Source: Mesostigma viride (lineage: Eukaryota > Streptophyta > Mesostigmatophyceae > Mesostigmatales > Mesostigmataceae). From it: a stretch of 64,000 nt of DNA. The position numbers and the translations under genes are program-made. The notes beneath the pieces were generated by a model. The model did no database searches and had not been told where the DNA came from. It was given only the letters and a program-made list of their open reading frames with translations. Of the stretch, positions 30,681 through 40,412 are shown piece by piece; within the stretch, counting starts at the first letter, position 1; each line of letters starts with the position of its first letter. The stretch covers positions 6,758,609-6,822,608 of the forward strand of contig RPFO01000213.1 of assembly GCA_009746045.1 (NCBI GenBank). Direction: 5' to 3'.

Positions 30681-32080
30681 TAGGTAGGTTCACGTGCTTG
30701 TTCGTTGTCAAGAGAGGAATGCGTGTGGGTGGGTGGGTGAACGCGCTTTTTCCCTGTCAAGGGAGGGATGCATGTGGGGTGGGTGAGTGCAAGTGCTTTT
30801 TCCTGTCAAGGGAGGGATGCATGTGGGGTGGGTGTGAGTGCACGTGCTTGTTCCTTGTCAAGGGAGGGATGCACGTGGGGTGGGTGGTTGCACGTGCTTT
30901 TTCCTTGTCAAAGGAGGGATGCATGTGGGGTGGGTGAGTGCACGCGCTTGTTCCTTGTCAGGGATGCATGTGGGGTGGGTGGGTGCACGCGCTTGTTCCT
31001 TGTCAAGGGAGGGGTGCATGTGCAGTAGGTAGGTGCACGTGCTTTTTTCTTGTAAAGGGAGGACTGCATGTGGGGTGGGTGGCTGCATGCGCTTGTTCCT
31101 TGTCAAGGGAGGGATGCATGTGGGGTGGGTGGGTGCATGCGCTTGTTCCTTGTCGAGGGAGGGATGCATGTGGGGTGGGTGGGTGCATGCGCTTGTTCCT
31201 TGTCGAGGGAGGGATGCATGTGGGGTGGGTGGGTGCACGTGCTTGTTCCTTATGAAGGGAGGGATGCTTGTGCATTAGGTGGGTTCACGTGCTTGTTTCT
31301 TGTAAAGGGAGGGATGCGTGTGGGGTGGGTGGGTACACATGCTTGTTTCTTGTCAAGGGAGGGATGCATGCGCGGTGGGTAGGTGCATGCGCTTGTTCCT
31401 TGTCAAGGTAGAGATGCATGTGGGTGGGTGGGTGCATGAAATTGTTCCTTGTCAAGGGAGGGACGCAGGTGGGGTGGGTGGGTGCACATGCTTCTTCCTT
31501 GTCAAGGGAGGGATGCATGCGCGGTGGGTGGGTGCATGTGTGTGTTCTTTATCAAGGGAGGGATGCATTGCAGTAGGTGGGCCCACATGCTTGTTTCTTG
31601 TAAAGGGAGGGGTGCATGTGGGGTGGGTGGGTGCACGTGCTTGTTCCTTATCAAGGGAGGGATGCTTGTGCATTAGGTGGGTTCACGTGCTTGTTTCTTG
31701 TAAAGGGAGGGATGCATGTGGGGTGGGTGGGTACACATGCTTGTTCCTTGTCAAGGGAGGGATGCATGCGCGGTGGGTAGGTGCATGCTCTTGTTCCTTG
31801 TCAAGGTAGAGATGCATGTGGGTGGGTGGGTGCATGAAATTGTTCCTTGTCAAGGGAGGGACGCAGGTGGGGTGGGTGGGTGCACATGCTTCTTCCTTGT
31901 CATGCAAGGGAGGGATGCATGCGCGGTGGGTGGGTGCATGTGTGTGTTCTTTATCAAGGGAGGGATGCATTGCAGTAGGTGGGCCCACATGCTTGTTTCT
32001 TGTAAAGGGAGGGGTGCATGTGGGGTGGGTGGGTGCATGCGCTTGTTCCTTGTCGAGGGAGAGATGCATGTGGGCCGCTA
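30681..32080. repeat. 50-bp minisatellite with a 398-bp higher-order repeat
   Basis: About 27 copies of a 50-bp unit (ttgttccttgtcaaggga, gggatgcatg, tggggtgggtgggtgcac). A ~398-bp block at about 31311-31630 recurs at about 31709-32030, including its private variants (gcatgaaattgttcc, gtgtgtgttctttatc). Since 50 is not a multiple of 3, all frames of both strands stay open, which generates spurious Cys/Trp-rich (+) and His/Pro-rich (-) ORFs. Confidence 0.9.
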
Positions 32081-32758
32081 GCTTCCCTCCCCTCCCCAGG
32101 GGAGAAGATACGGCAGGCGCCCGAAGTATAAATGAATTAACACATATTAGCTTGGGTCATGGCAGTGTAGTTGTGTTTCCTTCCTCTATTCCTGGAGTAA
32201 ACGGGTTTGTGTAAATGGCTTAAATGGCGTATTATAGTAGCACATACGTAAATGCATTGAGATCTGGATCGTCTCGTTCGTCTTTTGCTAGGGGTTTAAC
32301 TAGAGGTGGCCTTACTAGTTTAGGTAGCATTAGACAGGTTAGAGGTAGAGGTGGCGGTAGAGGTTTATAGGACGTAACAATGGTATCGGAGGAACTTTCA
32401 TAGGTAGAGAGCGAGACGACGATCCCACAACGGTACGAGCCGCGCCAAAGTCCGACCTCGTAAGCGGTACCCGAAAAGTGGCGCGAAATGCAAATTGTGG
32501 TGTGTGCGTGCACGACGGTGACCGAATTCTGGGCGACAGGCATGGCGGGCCGGCAGGCAATGCTGAGCGTGTAAACAAGCATTATCAAGGCTGAAATTTT
32601 ACGCTTATCCCCTTACGGTGTTATTTGATCCACCAGTATTTTTTTTTCGCCATAAAATTTGCAGACGCGCACAGCATCTTGCGTCATTCAAAGGTGGGTC
32701 CTTGGTTGTTCGCAGATTTTCTCTCGACCCCACCTGACTGCAGCAAAAAATTTTCCCG
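32081..32758. other. Spacer upstream of the transposase-like locus
   Basis: No domain-bearing ORF. It may contain the promoter or terminal repeat of the downstream locus, but no inverted repeat pair was found. Confidence 0.35.
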
Positions 32759-34093
32759 ATGAAGTGCGCCCTAAGATCGGGTTTTATATGTATCATGAAC
32801 GACGCATTTTTTAATGATAAAGACTTTGACCGAACGACTTTTTTGATTACCGATGCCAATTTTTTTTCCCGAGCTACCGCGTGTTTCCGACCAATTTCAA
32901 GGCTGCGTCAGGCTTGGCAGACCCATAATTCGTATATATTTGCGTTTGCCCCGAACGTCATGTTTCATGCAGGCTTTTGGGTCTCCAAGACGCCCATGGC
33001 GTCAGGGGTGGTCACCAACCTCCGGACATGCACAAACTGCGGCGAGCATGTGAATGCCGCAAGCAATTTCTGCTGCCGAGTCTGCGACACGGACATGAAA
33101 TGCAAGACCGTGGTCGACGTGACGGAGTGGTATGTGCATATTGAGCGGCGAATTCACTCGCTCTTGAAACCCCGACCTGTGGCAGACAAGTATTTTACCA
33201 TATCCCCATTCCCCGAGTCTCTCTTTTCCGTCATGTTTTCAAGGTTCAGGAAGTGCGTCAGTTTCAGCGAGCGACAGCATGATGACGAGCCGTTTGCTCG
33301 CATCAGGGCTGTGCGGCTCATTTTAGAGACGAGCGATATAAAGCAGATTTTGCACTCGGATTCAAGGGAGGGGCCGTGCTGGAACGGCAATAAGGTACTG
33401 TCGGCTGGCAGCCTTGCTGCAGTCATGCCGCCCATGAAGCTGATATGGACGCAGACAGGGGAGGGGATAACAAAGCTGTTGATTCGCTTTAGCTGGTGCG
33501 TCCTCAACAACATGGGCATTGTGCTCATGGCAAGGGATCATGACATGGCTGACCTTGTGGCCAACAAGGTTGGTGGTAGGGAAAACCCCGAGGCAATGGG
33601 TGCCTTCCTTAGGCGCCTAACCGCTGCACGCGCTCTGGAGACCAACAAGCCCACTGCATACGTGCCCACCATTCCTCCTTCTCTCAAAGAGTCTGCTCTC
33701 AAGCATTTTAAGGAAATCCCTGTCCACGAGAATTATTGGTTCAGTGTGGAGAGGGTGCCATTCCGTGAGAGCTGCGAGAGAGAGCGTGGCCAGCCTAGGC
33801 CAGCTACTCGTGCTGCCACACGGGCGGCAAACGCTGATGCACAACCAGCTGCCCCTCCTGCTAGCACCCAAGCTGCCCCCCCTGCCAGCACCCCCGCAGC
33901 CCCCCCTGCCAGCATCCAAGCTGCATTTGCAACCCATGATGACACCCTCACCGATGAGCAGAGGGCGTCATTAACACCAGCGTTCAGGCAGTTCAGGCTG
34001 GGCTTGCTGGCCGTGGGCAAGGGTAAATGGGCCAATGACTACGCGTGGTGTCGCCAGCGGCAGCGAAACAATCCAAGCCTTCCCTCTCGATAG
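32759..34093 (+). CDS. Transposase-like locus, first ORF (zinc-cluster protein)
   Basis: ATG at 32759, 444 codons to TAG. A possible later start is in frame at 32960. Residues ~90-115 hold CTNCGEHVNAASNFCCRVC, a CX2C...CX2C zinc ribbon. The middle has a conserved-looking helical region (VRLILETSDIKQIL, FSWCVLNNMGIVLMARDHD). The C-terminal third is Ala/Pro/Ser-rich (PPAST repeats), then a basic tail (RQFRLGLLAVGKGKWANDYAWCRQRQR). No family recognised. The next ORF starts within ~65-110 bases on the same strand, and a GTATGT...TGTGCAG pattern (34094-34175) looks like an intron directly after the stop, so the ORFs may be exons of one gene. Confidence 0.5.
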   Translation: MKCALRSGFICIMNDAFFNDKDFDRTTFLITDANFFSRATACFRPISRLRQAWQTHNSYIFAFAPNVMFHAGFWVSKTPMASGVVTNLRTCTNCGEHVNAASNFCCRVCDTDMKCKTVVDVTEWYVHIERRIHSLLKPRPVADKYFTISPFPESLFSVMFSRFRKCVSFSERQHDDEPFARIRAVRLILETSDIKQILHSDSREGPCWNGNKVLSAGSLAAVMPPMKLIWTQTGEGITKLLIRFSWCVLNNMGIVLMARDHDMADLVANKVGGRENPEAMGAFLRRLTAARALETNKPTAYVPTIPPSLKESALKHFKEIPVHENYWFSVERVPFRESCERERGQPRPATRAATRAANADAQPAAPPASTQAAPPASTPAAPPASIQAAFATHDDTLTDEQRASLTPAFRQFRLGLLAVGKGKWANDYAWCRQRQRNNPSLPSR

Positions 34094-34157
34094 GTATGTG
34101 TCACTTGATTTCTCATTTCTTGTGCGATGCTTGTGCCTGTTTTTGTCCCTATGATGC

Positions 34158-34745
34158 ATGGCTGCATGTGTGCAGATGTGGGCAGCCCTAAGCAAGCCAC
34201 ATGGCCAACCTCCACAGTGCCAGGGGTGCGGGGGGGTTGTTTGTCAAGAAGGCAGCACCAACACTCACATGTTCAGCCCCCCCTACTCCCAATGCCACTG
34301 CCGGCACTCACCCAGAAGCCATTGCACCACCACGCATAATTGCTAAGCTGGAAGACAGGATTGCAGTTCTCACCAAAGAGAGGGATGAGGCAAAAGCTAG
34401 TGCTAGCCGCTTGGTTGTACGAGTGCATGAGTTGGAAGAGCTTCTAAGGCAGAAGGTCAAGGATGGCTGGGAGCGTGGCAGCACCTACAGGGGTATCCTT
34501 AATGCTGGCAAGGGCAAGGGCAAAGGGAAGGCCACCGTGCACACGAGGGTGAAGAAGAGGGCTGTTGGCCTTGCAGCATCCGTTGACACCAACGATGGTA
34601 GGGTGCCGCCAGGCGGCTCACGGGAGATGTGCAGAGGTTTTTGGATTCTCGGTACGATGGCGGCCAGCTGAAGGTGGAGGCTTTGGCAGCATATTTCGAG
34701 GCAAACCCTGAGATAGCCAGAGCTGTGCTTGAGCAGTCTGGCACT
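34158..34745 (+). pseudogene. Transposase-like locus, coiled-coil part
   Basis: Frame 34201-34671 contains a heptad-rich coiled coil (KLEDRIAVLTKERDEAKASA, then LVVRVHELEELLRQKV) and a basic GKGKGKGK tract. After ~34640 the sensible reading moves to another frame (RFLDSRYDGGQLKVEALAAY), ending at 34763. Frameshifted, so probably decayed or with unrecognised introns. Confidence 0.45.
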
Positions 34746-34747
34746 GC

Positions 34748-35101
34748 ATGCCACGTCGTTGGCTAGGGAGCTTAAGGCCAAGATGGAGGCTGCATGCATG
34801 GGATCCCGAGTTGTTGATGTGCCTCATCAAGAGGTTCAGGCTCAGTAGGAGGAATGTATACCTACTTAGGATGGCCCTCAGTCACACATGGGACGAGGAG
34901 AGGGGGGAATGGGTGCCACGGGAACTCGTGAAAGGTGTGCCCTTCCCTGAGTGGCCCACCAACTATGAGCTGCACAAACTGGCTGACGAGATTGCTGAAG
35001 CTAAGGGTATGGAGCAGAATGAGGATGGTACCTTTGTTAGTGCCAGCCTAGAGGCGGGAGTCATTGAAGCCATCACGCACATAGAGAAGGTGTGCCAATG
35101 A
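34748..35101 (+). pseudogene. Transposase-like locus, pre-catalytic segment
   Basis: Open frame with WDPELLMCLIKRFRLSRRN, LSHTWDEERGEWVPRELVKG and VPFPEWPTNYELHKLADEI. In several uncharacterised eukaryotic transposase-like proteins a similar linker (a short basic helix, then G.P.P.......L) sits just before the catalytic core. That link is from memory of sequence style. It ends in a TGA directly overlapping the next frame. Confidence 0.4.
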
Positions 35102-35102
35102 T

Positions 35103-36532
35103 GTGCAGCTGGACCTGGCGGGTGGGTTTGATATTCAGATCCAGGTAGATGGAGCCCACCTCACCCGTGGCTGTAGTCAGACCACCATAGCCGCCAACAT
35201 CACACCCAGCGATCCCCACCTGAAGCTCATGGTGAAGGCCCAGTCGCCTTTCAATTTGTGCGCTGTGGCCGTGTACAAGGGCTGTGACAGCAACCACGAT
35301 GTGTTAAAGGGTGCATTCACGCGTACGTTGGGGGAGTTGCTCACCATCATGAAGGACAAGGGCATCTTTCTCCCCGACGCACTTAGGGTGGTGCCCCTGA
35401 CAAGGGTGATAGGGGGGGGAGACAAGCACTACGTCAACGCTGAAAGGGGGCAGAGCACATGCGCACATACATTCCCCTGCAACAAATGCCTCTGCCCTAA
35501 AGCCAAGTTCGGCTACCTGGAAGAGTCCAAGAAATACCCCCTGCGCACCACAACCATAGCCTGCCAGCTGGCCCACGTCTGGGATATCGAGAAGCAAGGG
35601 CCCTTCAAGTGCATAGGATGCAACGTCAAGTTCACCACGCAGGCCCAGCTTGCAAGTACCAGGCCCAGCCCTACCAAGGCTGCTGCACATGCCTTAGATC
35701 ACTATGGCCAGCGGTGGGGCTGCACCCCCATTCTTCCCATCGAGCACGACGACCACCCTGATTGCATCCTCCACCTCCTGCTCAATGTCGTGTGCTCCCT
35801 AGTTGACCACACCCTGCTGGCAAACTTGCTGAAAAGCCAGGAGGAGGAGATGCTCAAAACATTGCACGAGGAGTGTGGGGTGTACCTCAAGGCCAAGCAC
35901 GTGAAGGCCACCTCCAAGAGTGCCACGGCTAGAGCTCCCGAGAAACCCAACATAGTAGGCAGGGAGGCCATCTCCTTGCTAGACAAGTATGAGACATGCG
36001 TGAACAAACTGGGGACATTCTCACGGGAAGCAAGAATAACATTCTGTTTGCCTGGCAGAGCATGGGTTTGCTGTGGAGCACACTCTCTGACGCAGAATTC
36101 CAGGACGATGGACCGGGGGGGCCCAACAGGGCAGCGAAGGCTGATCTGGTGTACGAGCAGGCAGAGGTTTTTTTCAATGCTTTCTTGAAAATTGCCACGC
36201 CTGAGGCTGTGACAACGTACATGCATGATCTTGTTTGCCACATCCCCTCCCAGGTCCTCAAGTTTGGGGACCTGCGCCTCTTCTCTCAAGAGGGGCTGGA
36301 GCACATGCACTCCGTGCGCAAGACCGAGGCCAAGGCCTGCACCAACCACCGCTCAAAGCTGGGCACTGACGCCAAGCTAGGGCAAGAACATGGCGGTGGG
36401 CATGTTGATGCAAGGCATGAAGGCGGACAAGGTCAGGCAACACCTGTCCAAGAAGGTGGCACTCCCCCCTATAGTGACACCGAAATGAGGGCGCGCAAAC
36501 GCATCGCCGCCATGCCACCTGCCGAGTGACAG
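35103..36532 (+). pseudogene. Candidate DDE transposase core
   Basis: Frames 35103-36188 and 35996-36529 are joined by one frameshift near 36040. Order: IQVDGAHLTRG (candidate first Asp), a strand/helix region, VIGGGDKHYVNAERG (candidate second Asp), a Cys/His region (CAHTFPCNKCLCP, then CIGCNVKF), HPDCILHLLLNVVCSL, and in the second frame TYMHDLVCHIPSQVLKFGDL followed by LFSQEGLEHMHSVRKTEA (candidate Glu in GLE). This D...D...E layout with zinc inserts suggests an RNase H-fold transposase. It matches neither KDZ, hAT nor EnSpm by the motifs I can recall. A disulfide-rich host protein is less likely given the repeat context. Confidence 0.45.
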
Positions 36533-36890
36533 TCAACCCTCATGGCTGGTATGCGATGATTGTTGCATATCCAGGCAGGGTTTAGGACTACTGTGCATGC
36601 TGTGGGTGTAGAATAATCTTTCTAGCCCGTGTGGCAGCTGCCAATGTTATTTTCAGCAAGCCCCTCCATTGGAACCGCCTCAGCGTGGCCACTTGGGCAT
36701 GTAGCCAGCTGGGTCCAGCCCATGTTTATATGAATAAATTATTGTTTATGTGTCACAAAGTTGTATTGCATCATGGATGAAAGGTTTTATAGTTACCAAA
36801 CCGTATAAATGGGAGTTGACCGTATTTTACTATGGAGGGCTGCTCAATCCGTGAGCGCTTTAGAAGCGAAACTGGCATGTGTTGGATGTA
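36533..36890. other. Spacer downstream of transposase-like locus
   Basis: Contains gaataaattattgtttatg (possible polyadenylation signal near 36731). No gene. Confidence 0.4.
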
Positions 36891-37430
36891 TTACTCAACC
36901 AAATGACACCTGCTTGACCTGAATTTTCATGCACTGTTTAAAATTGTAATGTTAAGCATGCATGCAAATTTCCAGCCTCAACTGAGCACATCTTATATGA
37001 AAACTGCAATGAATTGTGGAGAAAAAGGCGAAAATCTCGTTTTTGTTGTAACATTTGCTGATAAGCTACCATCAAATGACACTGGATTGACCTGGATTTT
37101 CGTTCATTGTCTAAAATAGCAATGTTTAGCATGCATGCAAATTTTCAGCCTCAACTGGGCACACAGTAAATGGAAAATGCAAGGAGTTGTGGTGAAAAAG
37201 GCGAAAAACACGCGTTTTTGCTAGCATTTTCAAGCAAATTGTCAACAAATGAAATGTTATGGACCTGAATTCTTGTGCATGGTCTACGCTACTGATGTTT
37301 AGCATGCATGTAAATTTCCCGCCTCAATTGAGCACGTCTTGTATGGAAACTGCAACTATATGTGGTGAAAAACGCAAAAAACACGCGTTTTTGCTAGCAT
37401 TTGGTGGCAGTTTGTCACCAAAAGGGGTCA
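36891..37430. repeat. ~175-bp tandem repeat, three copies
   Basis: Landmarks aaatgacac, gacctgaattttc, atgtttagcatgcatgcaaattt, gcctcaactgagcaca and aaacacgcgtttttgctagcattt recur at 174-176-base spacing (units starting near 36899, 37074 and 37248, with a partial fourth at 37424). A near-nucleosomal period, but only three copies here. Confidence 0.8.
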
Positions 37431-38202
37431 GATGACCATGGGATTTGGTGCTTAGTTGGTACTCATGAGGATCAGTCTACTTCAGCAAGCAGCCAGGTCA
37501 GGAGCTCTTTATTTTCATATTATAAGGTATTTGTTTATATTAAAAGCTGGAAAAACGCTAAAAATAGGCATGCCAAAAATAGACCAACCGAGGTCAGAAA
37601 AATCTGCAAAGTTGAATTCCTTCTATTAGTGTCCTGAACATACTCCCTACCAATATCTAGCAAGTTTGGACTTAAACTGCTCCATGCAGGGCTTATAAGG
37701 TAGGTTTTTGGCACTTTCATACCGTTGTGCCCCTGCCACATACGCCTTTGCATCAACCCTTCCGCGTCCAGGGAAACGAGGACGACACCTACTTGACAGG
37801 TAATGGGCGGGTCGCCTGCAAGCTGGGGGGGTAGTGCTGCCCGATTCGGGACACGCTCTGCCTAGACGTTAGACCTGCTCGAAGCGGGAAATCCTTTTTT
37901 AGATAGCTCCTTTCCCTCGTTTTGTTTTCCTGAGAAATGTTGCTTACTGTCGTAGATAGGTGATGGTTTCGGTTCGGCGATAGTGAGACGATTAGCGTCT
38001 TGGTAGGTTCCACCTTTTTCTTCGTGCTGCTGTTCATTAGACGGCCGCACCCGCAGAAATTCACTGGGTCGCTGATTTTAGGACTACGAGCGCTGGACCA
38101 TTGCCGCCCTCGTAATTTCGGTGATCCAGATAACCCAGCTAAGTCGACTCCTACTCCTCGTTCTCCTATCGTGACTTCTCAAGACCAACCAGGTGTGTTA
38201 CC
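37431..38202. other. Probable 5' region of the gypsy element
   Basis: Leads into the gypsy ORFs without another gene. No matching 3' LTR lies in the window, so the 5' LTR boundary cannot be set. Confidence 0.35.
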
Positions 38203-38598
38203 ATGAGCCAGCGGCGTTCTTTTACTGCTCCTTCCCATTCTTCTAGCGATAATAGCCTAGCTAAATATTACGTAGTGATTACGCCTCAATGGTCCGCCAT
38301 TTTCCTTTCCTGGTCCGACGCTAGAAAGATAGTTCAGAACCGTGTATACAACGTAACTAGATACAAGAAATTTATGTCCTTTGAGGAAGCTCAGACCTAC
38401 CTCTTGAATCATAGTGAATCAGATTTGGGTCTCCATTCTCGTCCTGCTCCTCATGCTCGTCCTTCTGTAGACAGTCTTGTTTTTGTTACACCACCTCCTT
38501 CACCTTCTCGTCCTACGGTGTTATCCTCTTCTAGTGCAGATACCCCTCTCACCTTAGAGTTTGGTTCCCTATCCATTACTGTGGTTAAAAAGGATTGA
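38203..38598 (+). CDS. Gypsy leader ORF with RNase H1 N-terminal (hybrid-binding) domain
   Basis: ATG at 38203, 131 codons. Residues ~21-70 read KYYVVITPQW, IFLSWSDARKIV and YKKFMSFEEAQTYL, a good match to the small domain at the N terminus of eukaryotic RNase H1 and in caulimovirus P6 (Cauli_VI/HBD), which binds RNA-DNA hybrids or dsRNA. The rest is Ser/Pro-rich (PPPSPSRPT). It ends ~120 bases before the gag ATG. It could bind element RNA or hybrids during replication. It is not fused to a catalytic RNase H, which lies far downstream in pol. Confidence 0.65.
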   Translation: MSQRRSFTAPSHSSSDNSLAKYYVVITPQWSAIFLSWSDARKIVQNRVYNVTRYKKFMSFEEAQTYLLNHSESDLGLHSRPAPHARPSVDSLVFVTPPPSPSRPTVLSSSSADTPLTLEFGSLSITVVKKD

Positions 38599-38717
38599 TT
38601 TTACTTGTTTTCTTTGCTTAGGACATTCAAGGTTTTTCCTGTTGCCTTCCTTGCTTCAATTTAGATTCCTATCCTTTTCTTAAGACAACTTTCATTGTTC
38701 TTCCTTTTTATGTAAAC

Positions 38718-38823
38718 ATGGATCCAGTGGGTGGAGAGATGTCGCCTATACCTACCGTTAATACTAATAATACAAATAATAACAACAATGCTCACGGTAA
38801 CAGACGGGACTCCTTGGAAACGG
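38718..38823 (+). pseudogene. gag: Gypsy gag N terminus, interrupted by E3
   Basis: ATG at 38718 gives MDPVGGEMSPIPTVN, an Asn-rich stretch and GNRRDSLET. E3 inserts after the TSD AACGG (38819-38823). Joining to 46813 keeps the frame for ~45 more codons (HHLTPQGNLRTSPPSP...), confirming the insertion site. Confidence 0.75.
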
Positions 38824-39477
38824 ATTTGCGCAGCAACTCGTCAGCAGAGCTTGTGAGCTCCTGGTCCTTGCCGGCTGGAATGACCCTAGGCTGCTGGCTA
38901 GCAACCTTTATCCTCACACCAGGCCTACGACCCTCGATAGGCTCGCCACTCGTCGTGACGACCAAGGTTCGTGTGTGAAGACGCTCGTTGCCTCGTTGAG
39001 CCCCGAGCTATATGCAACCTCGTTCCATCCTTGTTCCTCGGTCATGAGCAACGCTGGGCAACGCTACATTGCCAGAGCCTCGTATCGCTGCCCTGCATCC
39101 TCGTTGCAGGCAGCATACAGGAATCTCTGGCTATCCTGTGTCTAGGACAGCACAGGACCTGCCACAGTCCTGCAAGGACTTACATCCTTGCAGACCTGCT
39201 GGCTGTTTACTGGCTTCTACTAGCCACAGTACCGTTGAGCCCTCAGTACACTGTGTCCCAGTCACGTGAGAGTACAGGCTAAGCCTGTGCAGGCACGGCC
39301 TGCCACGTGTCCTGTCCACTATGCCCTGAGTGTGCCCCGCCCTCGCCCACCGGTCGGCAGTACTTCGGGACTTGATAACTTTCTAGTCCCTTGTCTGTTC
39401 TAGGCGGTTGACACGGCGTTGGAAAGGTCTCCTCAACCTGCATCCATCTAGCACATTGGTGCCCCAATATGCTAACT
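38824..39477 (-). repeat. E3 3' LTR (654 bp)
   Basis: Direct repeat of 46154-46807 with two visible substitutions (gagccccgag versus gagcctcgag; cagcacagg versus cagctcagg). Confidence 0.93.
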
Positions 39478-40412
39478 CCAACCCTTTCTTGTTTTGGAGC
39501 TTGGACCAGCCTGAGAACCTATCAGCCACTGTCCCCACAAGCCTTTAGACATCTGATCCCTCCCAGAGACCAGACCTGCCTTTTCTTTTGGAACCTGAGG
39601 TGCCTCCAAATATTAGCTAGGCCTGCTCATTGGTTCAAAGGTTGCCCTCTGACCCACATGACATCCCAACCCTTTCTTTGGGAACCTGGTGTAGATTAAA
39701 GTTAGGTCTTCACTTAGTCAGAGGAGTTTGGATAGAGGAGTCCATGAACGTACTATTGTGAGTTCCTGGTCATCCAGTTATCACAGGCGCCCGTTCATAT
39801 GGCGCCCGCCACGGAGCCTCCTTTATCTTTTAAATCCTTCCAAAGACTGAGAGAGCCCTGACAAATGTTAGCCAACACATGGGGAGCCCATGTCCTCACT
39901 GAGTCTCACTCAGGATTCATACATGCCAGGCTGAGGTCAGCTGGGGAATCGAACCCCACCCCATATCCTCCAGGTTTGGATCAGCTCCTGGAACTGAGCA
40001 TCACAAACAACAAAACATGACAATAACAAGATTATGTTTTATTATAAAGGAGTATAACCCATAGTGAGGCCCCTGGCAACCACGTCCAACATGGTCACAC
40101 AACCAGGGATTTTATTAGCATGCAACAGGTTGGTTACAGAGAATATATACAAATGTACAGCAACCTGTTAGAGCCAACACTTGGGCTGCCCTTGCAGGGT
40201 CCATTCCATGAAGACCCAAGGCCCATTACAAAGTCCTTAAGACTCTTCTGCAGCTCCATGACAGAGCCAGGCGAAATTCTCAGCCAGGGGAGTGACTCCA
40301 CCCTGACCCCTGTCCAGCAGAGTGTGTCTGAACTCTGAAGGACCTGCTGTCAGCCACCACGTGGCTGCCCAGCCCACTGGGATGCCTCCCACCTAGAGCA
40401 AGGCTGTTTGGT
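39478..40412 (-). other. E3 3' non-coding region with T-arm-like motif
   Basis: About 0.93 kb between pol and the 3' LTR. On the sense strand: AATAAA signals (near 40112 and 40040), ggggttcgattcccc (39957-39943), a perfect T-arm stem-loop in box B form, and a purine tract next to the LTR. No ORF shared with E1, E2 or E4. Confidence 0.65.

Noticed and set aside
30698-32081. Many long overlapping ORFs on both strands with repeated Cys/Trp or His/Pro motifs; also a CRISPR-like regular repeat
   Set aside because: A 50-bp minisatellite without spacers: the period contains no unique sequence between repeats, and 50 is not divisible by 3, so all frames stay open.
34094-34175. A spliceosomal intron (GTATGT...TGTGCAG) joining the first and second ORFs of the transposase-like locus
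   Set aside because: A stop codon (TAG) directly precedes the donor in the upstream frame, so splicing would not join the frames as drawn; left as a possibility only.
38824-39477. Interpretation of this block as LTR plus a truncated second E3 copy, because tggtcgtcacgacgag inside it looks like a PBS
   Set aside because: Both blocks are exactly 654 bp and are flanked by AACGG duplications that restore the gypsy frame, so the whole block is the LTR.
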